A stretch of DNA of 64,000 nt from Streptomyces sp. NBC_01214 (GTDB lineage Bacteria; Actinomycetota; Actinomycetes; Streptomycetales; Streptomycetaceae), in contig NZ_JAPEOS010000001.1 of NCBI RefSeq assembly GCF_026340975.1, positions 1,014,501-1,078,500 of the forward strand, written 5' to 3'. Position 1 is the stretch's first letter; each line of letters opens with the position of its first letter. Shown piece by piece: positions 1 through 7,249 of the stretch. Below the pieces are notes generated by a model that worked only from the letters and a program-made list of their open reading frames with translations, was not told the origin of the DNA and did not search any database. The position numbers and the translations under genes are program-made.

Positions 1-204
1 ACCGCTGGTCTCGCTGCGGCCGGTGCCGCCGGCTCCGCCGCCGCCGACTCGTCGGCCGAGGGTGCGGCCGTGGGTTCCCCCGGCGTTCTCTCCGGCAACC
101 TGGCCCAGGTGCCGGTGCACGTTCCGGTCAACGTCTGCGGCAACAGCGTGAACATCGTCGGCCTGCTGAACCCGGCGTTCGGCAACGTCTGCGTCAACAA
201 CTGA
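1..204 (+). CDS. short chaplin, 3' part only
   Basis: The frame is open from base 1 to TGA at 202-204 (67 residues visible), so the start and signal peptide lie outside the window. The visible part ends in one complete chaplin domain: SPGVLSGN, then VNVCGNSVNIVGLLNPAFGNVCVNN. It has the two conserved cysteines and the G-N-x-C/N-P-A-x-G-N-x-C pattern. Short chaplins (ChpE-H type) are a signal peptide plus one such domain; they are secreted, form amyloid fibrils and make aerial hyphae and spores hydrophobic. Two more chaplins and a rodlin lie within 3 kb, which supports the call. The exact paralogue cannot be decided without the N-terminus. Confidence 0.9.
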   Translation, partial: TAGLAAAGAAGSAAADSSAEGAAVGSPGVLSGNLAQVPVHVPVNVCGNSVNIVGLLNPAFGNVCVNN

Positions 205-220
205 CGTCGGCCGAACGACC

Positions 221-260
221 GACTGTGGGCGCCCCGGCCTCGCCGGTGGCGCCCACAGTC
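221..260. terminator. bidirectional hairpin between convergent genes
   Basis: A perfect 13-bp stem (GACTGTGGGCGCC at 221-233, complement at 248-260) encloses a 14-nt loop that can itself pair (CCGGC/GCCGG). It lies between the stop of the chaplin (204) and the stop of the convergent secreted-protein gene (289). It would serve both strands as a terminator, although there is no T-tract, as is common in Streptomyces. Confidence 0.7.
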
Positions 261-288
261 GTGTCGGCGGGTGTTCAGCCGGGACGGT

Positions 289-633
289 TCACTGGCCGCC
301 GTTGAGCTTCACGCCGCCGAGCATGGGGGACGCCTGGGTGGCGCCGTTCGCGAGGCCGAGCACGGTGCCGGGCACGTCGTTGCGGACCTTGTTCACCTTC
401 TGGGCGGTACCCACGACCTTGTTGACGGTGTCTCCCTGTTCCGCCAGCCCGTTGCCCACGGTCTGCGGCAGCGACTCGGAGACGGGCCCGACGGAGTTCA
501 GCGTCTCGGTCACCCCGCCGGTCAGGCTCATGGGGGGCATCGCGGCCGTGGTCTCGGCGGCGAAGGCGGTGGTGGAGGCGCCGAGCGCGGCGACGGAGCC
601 GACGACGACAGCGGCGACCTTCGTGAGCTTCAT
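289..633 (-). CDS. small secreted protein of unknown function
   Basis: A 114-residue protein starting MKLTKVAAVVVGSVAALG, a typical Sec signal peptide with a likely cleavage after AFA (about residue 25). The mature part is short, has no cysteine or membrane segment, and is rich in Gly, Val, Asn and Thr (GVTETLNSVGPVSESLPQ). The start ATG at 631-633 is preceded on the minus strand by a purine-rich AAAGAAGAGG. I do not recognise a family. It sits inside the chaplin/rodlin block, so a role in the aerial surface is plausible but is inference from position only. Confidence 0.75.
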   Translation of the reverse strand: MKLTKVAAVVVGSVAALGASTTAFAAETTAAMPPMSLTGGVTETLNSVGPVSESLPQTVGNGLAEQGDTVNKVVGTAQKVNKVRNDVPGTVLGLANGATQASPMLGGVKLNGGQ

Positions 634-761
634 TATCGAAATCCTCTTCTTTCGTGAACAGAGGCGTCAGCGGCGACCGTGGCGCCACTTTCGCCCTGGG
701 TAACGATTCCCACCCGCTGCGGAAACGCGCACGCGGTTAAGGGGCGGGGGCATGACAGCGA

Positions 762-788
762 CCGGAGAATCCGACGGGGATTCTCCGG
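762..788 (-). terminator. hairpin downstream of the long chaplin
   Basis: CCGGAGAATCC (762-772) pairs with GGATTCTCCGG (778-788) around a 5-nt loop. It lies about 40 nt beyond the stop of the minus-strand long chaplin (stop at 830), and is therefore a likely terminator. The remaining 634-761 is the presumed promoter region of the small secreted-protein gene; no recognisable promoter was found there. Confidence 0.6.
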
Positions 789-829
789 CCGCTGTTTATT
801 CTGATGACCGGTAATACCGGTACGACCGG

Positions 830-2032
830 TCAGGAGACGCGCGACCGCCGGTACAGAATGGCGCCGCCCAGGATCAGGGCGCTGGCGAGAGCCGCCGCGG
901 CCGCGGGCTGGCCCGCGCCCGTCGCGGCCAGCACGGGCCCGGTCGCGTGCGTCGGAGCGGGGGTCGGCGGCTGTACGGGCGCGGGCCCCGGGGCGGGGGC
1001 CGGGGTCGGCGGTGCCGTCACCGGGGGGAGGACGACCGGAGCGTCACCACCGGGGGCGGCCGGCGGCTGGTCCGCGGCCGGTACGACCTCGGGCGCGGGG
1101 GCCGGGGCCGGGGCCGGAGCCGGGTGCTCCACGGGCAGGCTGCCGTGCGGCGGCCGGGGCGCGGGCCCCTCCTCCAGCGCGGGAGCCGGTCCGGGCGCAG
1201 GGGCCGGCAGCGTGTGCGGAGCCTCCTCGACCGGTGCCGGTGCCGGCAGCGTGTGCGGGGCCTCCTCGACCGGGGCCGGGGCGGGGAGCGTGTGCGGGGC
1301 CTCCTCGGCCGGTGGCTGCGGCGCGGGGGGTGCCGGCGGAGCCTCGGGCGGGGGCGCGGGCGCCTCCTGGACCGGGGTGGGCAGCGGGGCCGGGGGCTCC
1401 TCCACCGGCTCCGGCTTGGGGTGCGGCCGCTCGGGCGCGGGGGGAGCGTGGTGCGCCGGCGGGGGCGGCGCCGACGATTCGGGGTGGTCGTCGCACTCCT
1501 CCTCGCCCCGCTGCTCATCGGGGCCGTAGCCGCCCTCGTGGCGCGGCTCCTCGTGGCGCGGCTTCGCGTGCCGCGGCCCGTCCTGCCGGGGCTGCTCCTG
1601 CTGGGTCCGTTCCTGCCGGGGCTGCTCCTGCCCGCCCGCGTGGCGCGGTGACCCGTGGCGCTGCTCCGGCACCGCGTGTCGGCCCTCGCGCTCGTCGAGG
1701 TAGCGCTCGAAGGCCCGGGCGTGCTCGGGGCTGAGGTAGCGCCCGTAGTCGTGGCCGTCGCCCGTGTGCGAACCGGTGTCGGTGACGCACGTGTTCCCCA
1801 TCGCAGGGTTGAGCGCCGCACCGCCGTCCACGCTGTTGCCGCACACGTTCGGTGCGAAGGTGATCGGTACCGAGACGCTGTTGCCGGCCAGCACGCCCGG
1901 CGAATGAGAGGCCTCGGCGCTCGCCCCGTGGTGCGCGTAGGCCGCGCCGGTCGCGATCGACAACAGACTCGACGCGGCTGCCGCCGTGAGCATCCCCTTG
2001 CCCAGTACCTGTCGGCTCAGTACCTGTCGCAT
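830..2032 (-). CDS. long, sortase-anchored chaplin with one chaplin domain
   Basis: 400 residues from the ATG at 2030-2032, which has AGGGAAGGA just upstream. Residues 1-33 form a signal peptide ending AYA. One chaplin domain follows at about 44-84 (SPGVLAGN, cysteines 64 and 82). Then comes a His/Arg/Gln/Glu-rich stretch to about 165 and a long Pro/Ala region carrying three 13-residue repeats of EEAPHTLPAPAPV. The C-terminus is a sorting signal: LAATG, a hydrophobic segment and RRSR. Long chaplins (ChpA-C type) normally have two chaplin domains before the LAxTG signal and are attached to peptidoglycan by class E sortases, where they tether short chaplins. The missing second domain and the large Pro-rich stalk are unusual. 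Confidence 0.88.
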   Translation of the reverse strand: MRQVLSRQVLGKGMLTAAAASSLLSIATGAAYAHHGASAEASHSPGVLAGNSVSVPITFAPNVCGNSVDGGAALNPAMGNTCVTDTGSHTGDGHDYGRYLSPEHARAFERYLDEREGRHAVPEQRHGSPRHAGGQEQPRQERTQQEQPRQDGPRHAKPRHEEPRHEGGYGPDEQRGEEECDDHPESSAPPPPAHHAPPAPERPHPKPEPVEEPPAPLPTPVQEAPAPPPEAPPAPPAPQPPAEEAPHTLPAPAPVEEAPHTLPAPAPVEEAPHTLPAPAPGPAPALEEGPAPRPPHGSLPVEHPAPAPAPAPAPEVVPAADQPPAAPGGDAPVVLPPVTAPPTPAPAPGPAPVQPPTPAPTHATGPVLAATGAGQPAAAAALASALILGGAILYRRSRVS

Positions 2033-2085
2033 GGGTCCTTCCCTGTCTACCGGCACCACGGCCGGTGTGGAATCGGAGGCGGCCC

Positions 2086-2109
2086 CGGAGTGCACCGCCG
2101 TGCACTCCG
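2086..2109. promoter_or_regulatory. perfect inverted repeat between two chaplin genes
   Basis: CGGAGTGCAC (2086-2095) and GTGCACTCCG (2100-2109) form a 10-bp perfect palindrome with a 4-nt centre. An outer pair, GGTGTGG (2064-2070) and CCACACC (2113-2119), extends the symmetry. It lies 45 nt after the short chaplin stop (2154) and 54 nt before the long chaplin start on the same strand. It is either a terminator of the former or an operator/attenuator of the latter. Confidence 0.5.
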
Positions 2110-2153
2110 AGGCCACACCGAGGAGGCTTGCCCTTGCGGGCACGAGCGCTTGC

Positions 2154-2387
2154 TCAGCGGTTGATGCAGACGTTGCCGAACGCGGGGTTCAGCGCCGCCA
2201 CGAGGTTCAGGGTGTTGCCGCAGATGTTGATCGGGATGTTGATCGGCACCTGCACGTTGTTGCCGGCCAGGACGCCGGGGGAACCGGCGGCCGTGCCCGC
2301 GGCGTCCGCGTTGGCCATGGCGGGGGAGGCTGCACCCACTGCCATGAGAGCGCCGGCGGCCAGCACCACTGCCTTCTTGTACGTCAT
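2154..2387 (-). CDS. short chaplin
   Basis: 77 residues starting MTYKKAVVLAAGALMAVG, with signal cleavage probable at AMA near residue 25. The mature protein is a single chaplin domain (SPGVLAGNNVQVPINIPINICGN, then NPAFGNVCINR) with both cysteines, which is the size and layout of ChpE-H. It would be secreted and assemble as amyloid on the aerial surface. The ATG at 2385-2387 follows an AAGGAAAG element. It is transcribed in the same direction as the long chaplin and the rodlin, but gaps of 121 and 253 nt suggest separate promoters. Confidence 0.93.
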   Translation of the reverse strand: MTYKKAVVLAAGALMAVGAASPAMANADAAGTAAGSPGVLAGNNVQVPINIPINICGNTLNLVAALNPAFGNVCINR

Positions 2388-2587
2388 TTTGATTTCTTTC
2401 CTTCCCGCAGGGGCGTGTCCACTGCAGAATTAACAACGAGCGGTTCGAGGAAAAGAAACCGCGCATTTTTGGCAGCCGGTCGGTAATCCACCCCGATGCT
2501 CGACCCGATGTGCTGGTCGAATTTCTGGTGCCGGTTGATTCATATCGATAATTCCGGGGGCCGGGGGCCTCCCGGGCCCTATATGCG

Positions 2588-2625
2588 GCGAGGCCGCCGC
2601 GACCCGGTGGGTGCGACGGCCTCGC
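2588..2625 (-). terminator. hairpin downstream of the rodlin gene
   Basis: GCGAGGCCG (2588-2596) pairs with CGGCCTCGC (2617-2625), with a further CGC/GCG pairing inside the loop. It begins 16 nt after the rodlin stop on the minus strand. It separates the strongly expressed type of surface gene from the chaplin gene downstream. Confidence 0.65.
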
Positions 2626-2640
2626 TGGCGCGGGCCTCGG

Positions 2641-3051
2641 TCAGCTGCCGTTCGAGACGTTGCCGGAGAGGACCGGGATGTTGTCCAGGATGTGCGACAG
2701 GGCCTCGTCGCCCTTGGCCTGGGTGGAGTTCTCGGTGCACTGCTGGTTCTGCGGGCTGGACAGGACGGGGATGTCCTGGACGCCGACGTTGATCAGGGCC
2801 AGCACGGACTGCACGTTGGCCTTCGCGGGCAGGGCGATGCAGGGCTTGTTGAAGGAGCCCTGGATGAGCGCCATCTGCGGGCTCATGTTGCCGTAGGTGG
2901 CCTGGTTGCCGTAGATCTGCGCGGCGCCGTTGCCCTGGACGGTGTTGACGCCGTTGTCGTTGCCGATCGCCATCGCCTGCGGAGCCATGGCGGCGCCGAT
3001 GCCCACGACCGAGGCGGCAACCGCGGCCGAGGCCATCATCTTCTTGATCAT
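2641..3051 (-). CDS. rdlA: rodlin, spore-surface rodlet protein
   Basis: 136 residues from the ATG at 3049-3051, preceded by AAAGGGAC; a further in-frame start upstream at 3099 lacks a binding site. A signal peptide (MIKKMMASAAVAASVVG, cleavage after AMA near residue 30) precedes the rodlin signature: IGNDNG, GNQATYGNMSPQMALIQG, NKPC, then QQCTENSTQAKGDEALSHIL and a C-terminal L-S-G. Two cysteines are conserved. Rodlins with chaplins form the paired rodlet fibres on Streptomyces spores. RdlA and RdlB are very similar; the symbol is a family-level choice, as only one copy is in the window. Confidence 0.9.
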   Translation of the reverse strand: MIKKMMASAAVAASVVGIGAAMAPQAMAIGNDNGVNTVQGNGAAQIYGNQATYGNMSPQMALIQGSFNKPCIALPAKANVQSVLALINVGVQDIPVLSSPQNQQCTENSTQAKGDEALSHILDNIPVLSGNVSNGS

Positions 3052-3418
3052 TGTTGTCCCTTTTTTCAGGATTGCCCGGTAGTGGAGCAACCGGATCAAC
3101 GCCGCGGCCCCGGTTCGGGTTGCGTGGCTTCACCCGGATGCAGGCGTTTCGGGCGGCGCGGTTGACGGTCGGGTGTCGATGCGGACGGTGTCGACCCGGG
3201 GGTTCGGCTGGCGGCCGCGTGCACCGTGGGGCAGCAGGCGTTCCCCGGCCCATTTCCTTTCGTTCGAACAATGGTGCAACCCATAACGACCCGCCCGTTG
3301 TGGGGGTGCGTGCTATCGCCCAAAAGGCCGTACGAGCGAGTCCGGCGTGATTTCCCGCCCGATTTCTGCCAAAGTTCACTCCTGTTTTGACCCCCTGATC
3401 GAAAATGGAGACAGGGTC
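3052..3418. other. 367-bp intergenic region upstream of rodlin and DUF3344-like genes
   Basis: This divergent region must hold promoters for both genes. I see no gene. It has relatively AT-rich patches and one imperfect inverted repeat at 3280-3304 (CCCATAACG / CGTTGTGGG, 8 of 9 pairing). Chaplin and rodlin genes are known BldN targets, but I could not identify a convincing BldN promoter by eye. Confidence 0.5.
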
Positions 3419-4510
3419 ATGGGTTCCTCCCGCAGAATCCTCGGCGCGCTCGGTCTGCTGTCCTGCCTCACCCTTTCCGTGAACGCCCAGATGGCGGGTG
3501 CGGCGGCTCCTGCTCCGAAGGAGTTGCCCCGGGTTCCGTTCACCCAGCGTTACCAGGCCGTGCAGCACGGCGGGCTGGTGCGCGCCTCCAACTCCGGCAT
3601 CAGCTGTCGCAGGGAGGAGTCCCCGCAGGCCGAGCCGTGCGCCGCGGTCAAGAAGGGCGCGGCGGGGGTCAACAGCGACTTCGAGATGTTCTACAGCGAG
3701 GTCGACGAGGACCCGGACACCTACAACTCCACCCGGGCCGAGCTCAAGGTCCCGCAGGGCGCGAAGGTCTCGTACGCCCGTCTCTACTGGGGCGGGAACC
3801 TGCGGGTGGGCGAGCAGAAGCCGCCGCGGGACAACGGCAGGGTGTTGGTCGCCGAGCCCGGCGGCGCGTACAAGGAGGTCCTCGCCGACACGGTGATGGG
3901 CCACCGCACGGACGCGGGCAGCGATGCCTACCAGGCGTCCGCCGACGTGACCCCGCTGGTCCGCAACGGCGGCGCCGGCCTGTGGACGGTGGCCCAGCTC
4001 AACATCGCGATGGGGCACTCCGAGGTGGGGGCTTGGGGCGGCTGGACCCTGGTCGTCGCCTACGAGCACCCGCAGGAGCCGGTGCGCCGGATCTCGCTGT
4101 GGGACGGCTTCCAGTCGATCGCCGCCCGTGCCGGTGATGCGGTCGTCGAGGTCGAGGGCCTGGACGCGCCGGCCGGCTCCACGGGCCGGGTCGGGGTGGT
4201 CGGGTACGACGGGGACCGGGGCACCTTCGGAGATTCACTCAACGTGACGGCCGACCGCGGCCGCCGAGTGAACCTCAGTAATGGTGAAAATCCTTTTAAT
4301 GATGTCATGAATTCCACGATCACAGAATTCGATAATCAATCGTTCGTGCGACAGCCCGAACATATGAATAATCTCGGATATGACGCGGACGTGTTCGACC
4401 TGAGTCCCGCCCTGTCCGGTGGTGCCCGCAGTCTGAGCTTCAGGTTCACGGGTGAAAGTCAGGGTCATTTCCTCGGTGTGCTCTTCGTTCAGACAGACGC
4501 GCGCCGCTGA
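3419..4510 (+). CDS. secreted DUF3344-like surface protein
   Basis: 363 residues from the ATG at 3419 (GGAG 7-10 nt upstream). A signal peptide (MGSSRRILGALGLLSCLTLSV) is followed by one large beta-rich domain with motifs such as SYARLYWGGNL, ADVTPLVRNGGAG and GAWGGWTLVVAYEHP. These resemble the DUF3344 domain of secreted actinobacterial proteins; the match is from memory and the function is unknown. The stretch 4250-4390 is AT-rich and uses codons such as AAT, GAT, TTT and AAA that its neighbours avoid. It lies between the rodlin gene and the exopolysaccharide genes and is followed 19 nt later by a glycosyltransferase start. Confidence 0.6.
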   Translation: MGSSRRILGALGLLSCLTLSVNAQMAGAAAPAPKELPRVPFTQRYQAVQHGGLVRASNSGISCRREESPQAEPCAAVKKGAAGVNSDFEMFYSEVDEDPDTYNSTRAELKVPQGAKVSYARLYWGGNLRVGEQKPPRDNGRVLVAEPGGAYKEVLADTVMGHRTDAGSDAYQASADVTPLVRNGGAGLWTVAQLNIAMGHSEVGAWGGWTLVVAYEHPQEPVRRISLWDGFQSIAARAGDAVVEVEGLDAPAGSTGRVGVVGYDGDRGTFGDSLNVTADRGRRVNLSNGENPFNDVMNSTITEFDNQSFVRQPEHMNNLGYDADVFDLSPALSGGARSLSFRFTGESQGHFLGVLFVQTDARR

Positions 4511-4529
4511 ACGTAGGAGACCGCTCCAC

Positions 4530-5726
4530 GTGCCCAGTCAACCTCGGGCGGCACAGCCCACGACCGTCCTCCACCTCGTACAACCCGTCGACGGCGGTGT
4601 GGCCAGGGTCGTCACCGACCTCGTCCGCGCACAGACCGCCGAAGGGCTGCGCACCGTCGTCGGGTGTCCGCCCGGCGGCATGCTCGGCGACGCCGCCCGG
4701 GCCGCCGGGGCCGAGGTGCTCACCTGGCGCGCCGGGCGGGCCCCCGGGCCCGCACTGCCCGCCGAGATCATCGGCGCCCGGCAGGTCCTCCGCCGGGTGC
4801 GGCCCGACCTCCTGCACGCCCACAGCGCCAAGGCCGGCCTGGCCGGCCGGCTCGCCGCGCGCGGGAGCCTGCCCACCGTCTTCCAGCCCCACGCCTGGTC
4901 CTTCGACGCGGTCGGCGGCGCCACCGGCGCGCTCGCGCTGCGCTGGGAGCGGTACGGGGCCCGTTGGGCCGACCGGGTGCTCTGCGTCAGCGACGCCGAA
5001 CGCCGCGCGGGCGAGACCGAAGGGATCACCGCCCGCTGGTCGGTGATCCGCAACGGCGTGGACCTGGACCACTTCCGTCCCGGCGGACCGGACCCCGACC
5101 GCGACAGGGCCCTGGCCCGCGCCGAATTGCCGCTGCCCGCCGGCTTCCCGGGCGACGGCCCGTTCGTCGTGTGCGTGGGCCGCATCTGCCCCCAGAAGGG
5201 GCAGGACATCCTGCTGCGGGCCTGGCCGGAGCTGCTCGCCACCGTCCCCGGAGCCCGCCTCGCCCTCGTCGGGGACGGCCCCGACACCGAACGGCTGCGC
5301 CGCACCGCCGTGCCGTCCGGCACCAGCGTGCACTTCGCGGGCGCCGCCGCCGACATCCGACCGTGGCTTCGGGCCGCCGATCTCGTTGTACTGCCGTCGC
5401 GGTGGGAAGGCATGGCGCTCGCCCCGCTCGAAGCCATGGCCTGTGGCCGCCCGGTCCTGGTCTCCGACGTCAGCGGTGCCAGGGAGAGCCTGCCGCCGGG
5501 CCAGGGACGCCTGTGCCTGGTGCCGCCGGAGGACCCGTCGGCCCTGGCCGAGGCCCTGGGCCGGCTGCTCGTCCAGCCGCGGCTGCTCACCGAACTCGGG
5601 GAGCAGGCCCGGCAGCACGCCCGGACCGACTTCGACGTGCGGCGGACCGCGGACGCGGTCACCGGCCTGTACCACGAACTGCTGGGCAGGCCCCGGCCCT
5701 TGAACCAGGAGCGCATCAGCCGATGA
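4530..5726 (+). CDS. GT4 family glycosyltransferase
   Basis: 398 residues from a GTG at 4530 with GTAGGAGA 9 nt upstream; the longer frame reaching back to 4452 overlaps the previous gene and lacks a site. The fold is GT-B: an N-terminal domain beginning TVLHLVQPVDGGVARVV, and a C-terminal nucleotide-sugar domain with CVGRICPQKGQD, LVGDGP and the E-x7-E type motif WEGMALAPLEAMACGRPVL. It would transfer a sugar from a nucleotide donor to a lipid-linked glycan on the cytoplasmic face. It overlaps the next gene by ATGA, and so probably opens the exopolysaccharide operon. Confidence 0.88.
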   Translation: MPSQPRAAQPTTVLHLVQPVDGGVARVVTDLVRAQTAEGLRTVVGCPPGGMLGDAARAAGAEVLTWRAGRAPGPALPAEIIGARQVLRRVRPDLLHAHSAKAGLAGRLAARGSLPTVFQPHAWSFDAVGGATGALALRWERYGARWADRVLCVSDAERRAGETEGITARWSVIRNGVDLDHFRPGGPDPDRDRALARAELPLPAGFPGDGPFVVCVGRICPQKGQDILLRAWPELLATVPGARLALVGDGPDTERLRRTAVPSGTSVHFAGAAADIRPWLRAADLVVLPSRWEGMALAPLEAMACGRPVLVSDVSGARESLPPGQGRLCLVPPEDPSALAEALGRLLVQPRLLTELGEQARQHARTDFDVRRTADAVTGLYHELLGRPRPLNQERISR

Positions 5727-7249
5727 CGATGGACAGCGCACCCGCCCGCCACACCGGGCAGAGCGGCACGGGGCCCGCCGGCGGAGGCGCCCTCGCGCCC
5801 GTGCACCCCGCGGCGACCCGCCGTTCTGCGACCGCCATTCACCCCCCGCGCGGGCCCAGGACCGACCAGGCCCGCTCCGCCCTACGCCCCCGGCGCGTTC
5901 TCCGTCGCAGCCGAGTGCTTCCGCTGCTCACCGTCGACGTGCTGGCCGCCGCACTCACCGCGACGACCCTGCCCGCGGTGGCGCCCGTCCTGTCCGCGGC
6001 CCCCCTCCTGCTCGCCGCGCTGCACGCGCAGGCCGGGCTCTACCGGCCGCGGCTCGCCCCCTCCGCCCTCCTCGAACTGCCCGTGCTGGCCGGACGCTCC
6101 GCCGTCCTGTGGTGCTCGGTCGCGGCCGTCACGGCCGCCGCCGACCCGGCCCGGGCCATGGGCTGGAGCGCACTTCTCACCGCCGTCTGCCTACAGGTCG
6201 TACTGGCGTGTGCGGGCCGCGGCCTCGTCAACGAGCTCCAGCGCCGCTCGGCCGTACGCCGCCCCGCCTCCGCCCTCGTCGTCGGACCCAGCGCCGGCGC
6301 GAGCGCGGTGGCCGCCGCCCTGCACGGCCGCCCCGAATTCGGGCTGCGCCCGGTCGGACTCGCAGATCCCGTCGTGGGCTACGCGCCCGCCGAGGGGGAC
6401 GGCGGCGCCCTGCCGCTGCTCGCCACCCACGAGGACATCCGGCGCGCGGTCATCCAGAACTCCGTCGGGCACGCCGTCTTCACCCGCCCCCCGGAGGCCG
6501 ACGAGCGCACCGCCTCCCTGGTCCGGCTCTTCCACGACCACGGCTGCCGGCTGTGGCTCGCCGACCCGGCCGGCACCGCCAAGGTCACCGGCATGCGGGT
6601 GCCGCACCCCACCGACCAGCTCTGGGGGTACGCCGTGCAGCCGCTGCTGCCGCGCCCGGCCCGGCCGCTCGAACGCTGGGCCAAGCGGGGCATCGACACC
6701 GTGCTCGCCCTGATCGCGCTGCTCGCCGCCGCACCCGTGATGGGGGCGTGCGCGCTGGCCGTACGCCTCTGGGACGGGCCGGGGGTGATCTTCCGTCAGG
6801 AGCGCGTCGGTCTGTACGGGCGCCCCTTCACCCTGCTGAAGTTCCGCACCCTGCGCGCCGACGCGCACGAGGCCGCCACCCGCTGGACGGTGGCGGGCGA
6901 CCGCGGGATGAGCCCGGTCGGGTCCTTCCTGCGCAAGTCCTCGCTGGACGAGCTGCCGCAGTTGTGGAACGTCGTACGCGGTGACATGGCCCTGGTCGGT
7001 CCCCGACCCGAGCGGCCCTTCTTCGTGGCCAAGTTCTCCACCGTCCACCCGGGCTACGAGGCCCGGCACCGGATGCCCGTCGGCATCACCGGCCTCGCCC
7101 AGATCAACGGCCTGCGCGGGGACACCTCCATCGAGGACCGGGCCCGCTTCGACAACCACTACATCGACACCTGGTCGCTGTGGCAGGACCTGTGGATCCT
7201 CGCCCGTACCGCGGCCTCCTTCTTCCGCTTCCGGCTGGGGGGCAGCTGA
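5723..7249 (+). CDS. polyprenyl glycosylphosphotransferase (initiating enzyme)
   Basis: 508 residues, starting at the ATGA overlap with the upstream glycosyltransferase. The N-terminal half has several hydrophobic segments (from about residue 70) and a Rossmann-like part (ALVVGPSAGASAVAAAL). The C-terminal 190 residues are a bacterial sugar transferase domain: KRGIDTVLALIALL, GPGVIFRQERVGLYG, LKFRTL, SSLDELPQLWNV and DMALVGPRPE. This family moves a sugar-1-phosphate from a UDP-sugar to undecaprenyl phosphate, the first committed step of Wzx/Wzy-type polysaccharide assembly. The next gene starts inside this stop (TGATG). Confidence 0.9.
   Translation: MTMDSAPARHTGQSGTGPAGGGALAPVHPAATRRSATAIHPPRGPRTDQARSALRPRRVLRRSRVLPLLTVDVLAAALTATTLPAVAPVLSAAPLLLAALHAQAGLYRPRLAPSALLELPVLAGRSAVLWCSVAAVTAAADPARAMGWSALLTAVCLQVVLACAGRGLVNELQRRSAVRRPASALVVGPSAGASAVAAALHGRPEFGLRPVGLADPVVGYAPAEGDGGALPLLATHEDIRRAVIQNSVGHAVFTRPPEADERTASLVRLFHDHGCRLWLADPAGTAKVTGMRVPHPTDQLWGYAVQPLLPRPARPLERWAKRGIDTVLALIALLAAAPVMGACALAVRLWDGPGVIFRQERVGLYGRPFTLLKFRTLRADAHEAATRWTVAGDRGMSPVGSFLRKSSLDELPQLWNVVRGDMALVGPRPERPFFVAKFSTVHPGYEARHRMPVGITGLAQINGLRGDTSIEDRARFDNHYIDTWSLWQDLWILARTAASFFRFRLGGS

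Noticed and set aside
804..1734. Gly/Ala/Arg-rich frames opposite the long chaplin
   Set aside because: They are shadows of the Pro/Ala repeat codons and have no ribosome-binding site or recognisable domain.
3280..3304. Imperfect inverted repeat upstream of the DUF3344-like gene as an operator
   Set aside because: Symmetry is incomplete and nothing else supports it; kept only as a note in the intergenic entry.
2388..3418. BldN-type promoters upstream of the chaplin and rodlin genes
   Set aside because: I could not find a pair of hexamers close enough to the reported BldN consensus to claim one; only experiment or a motif scan can decide.
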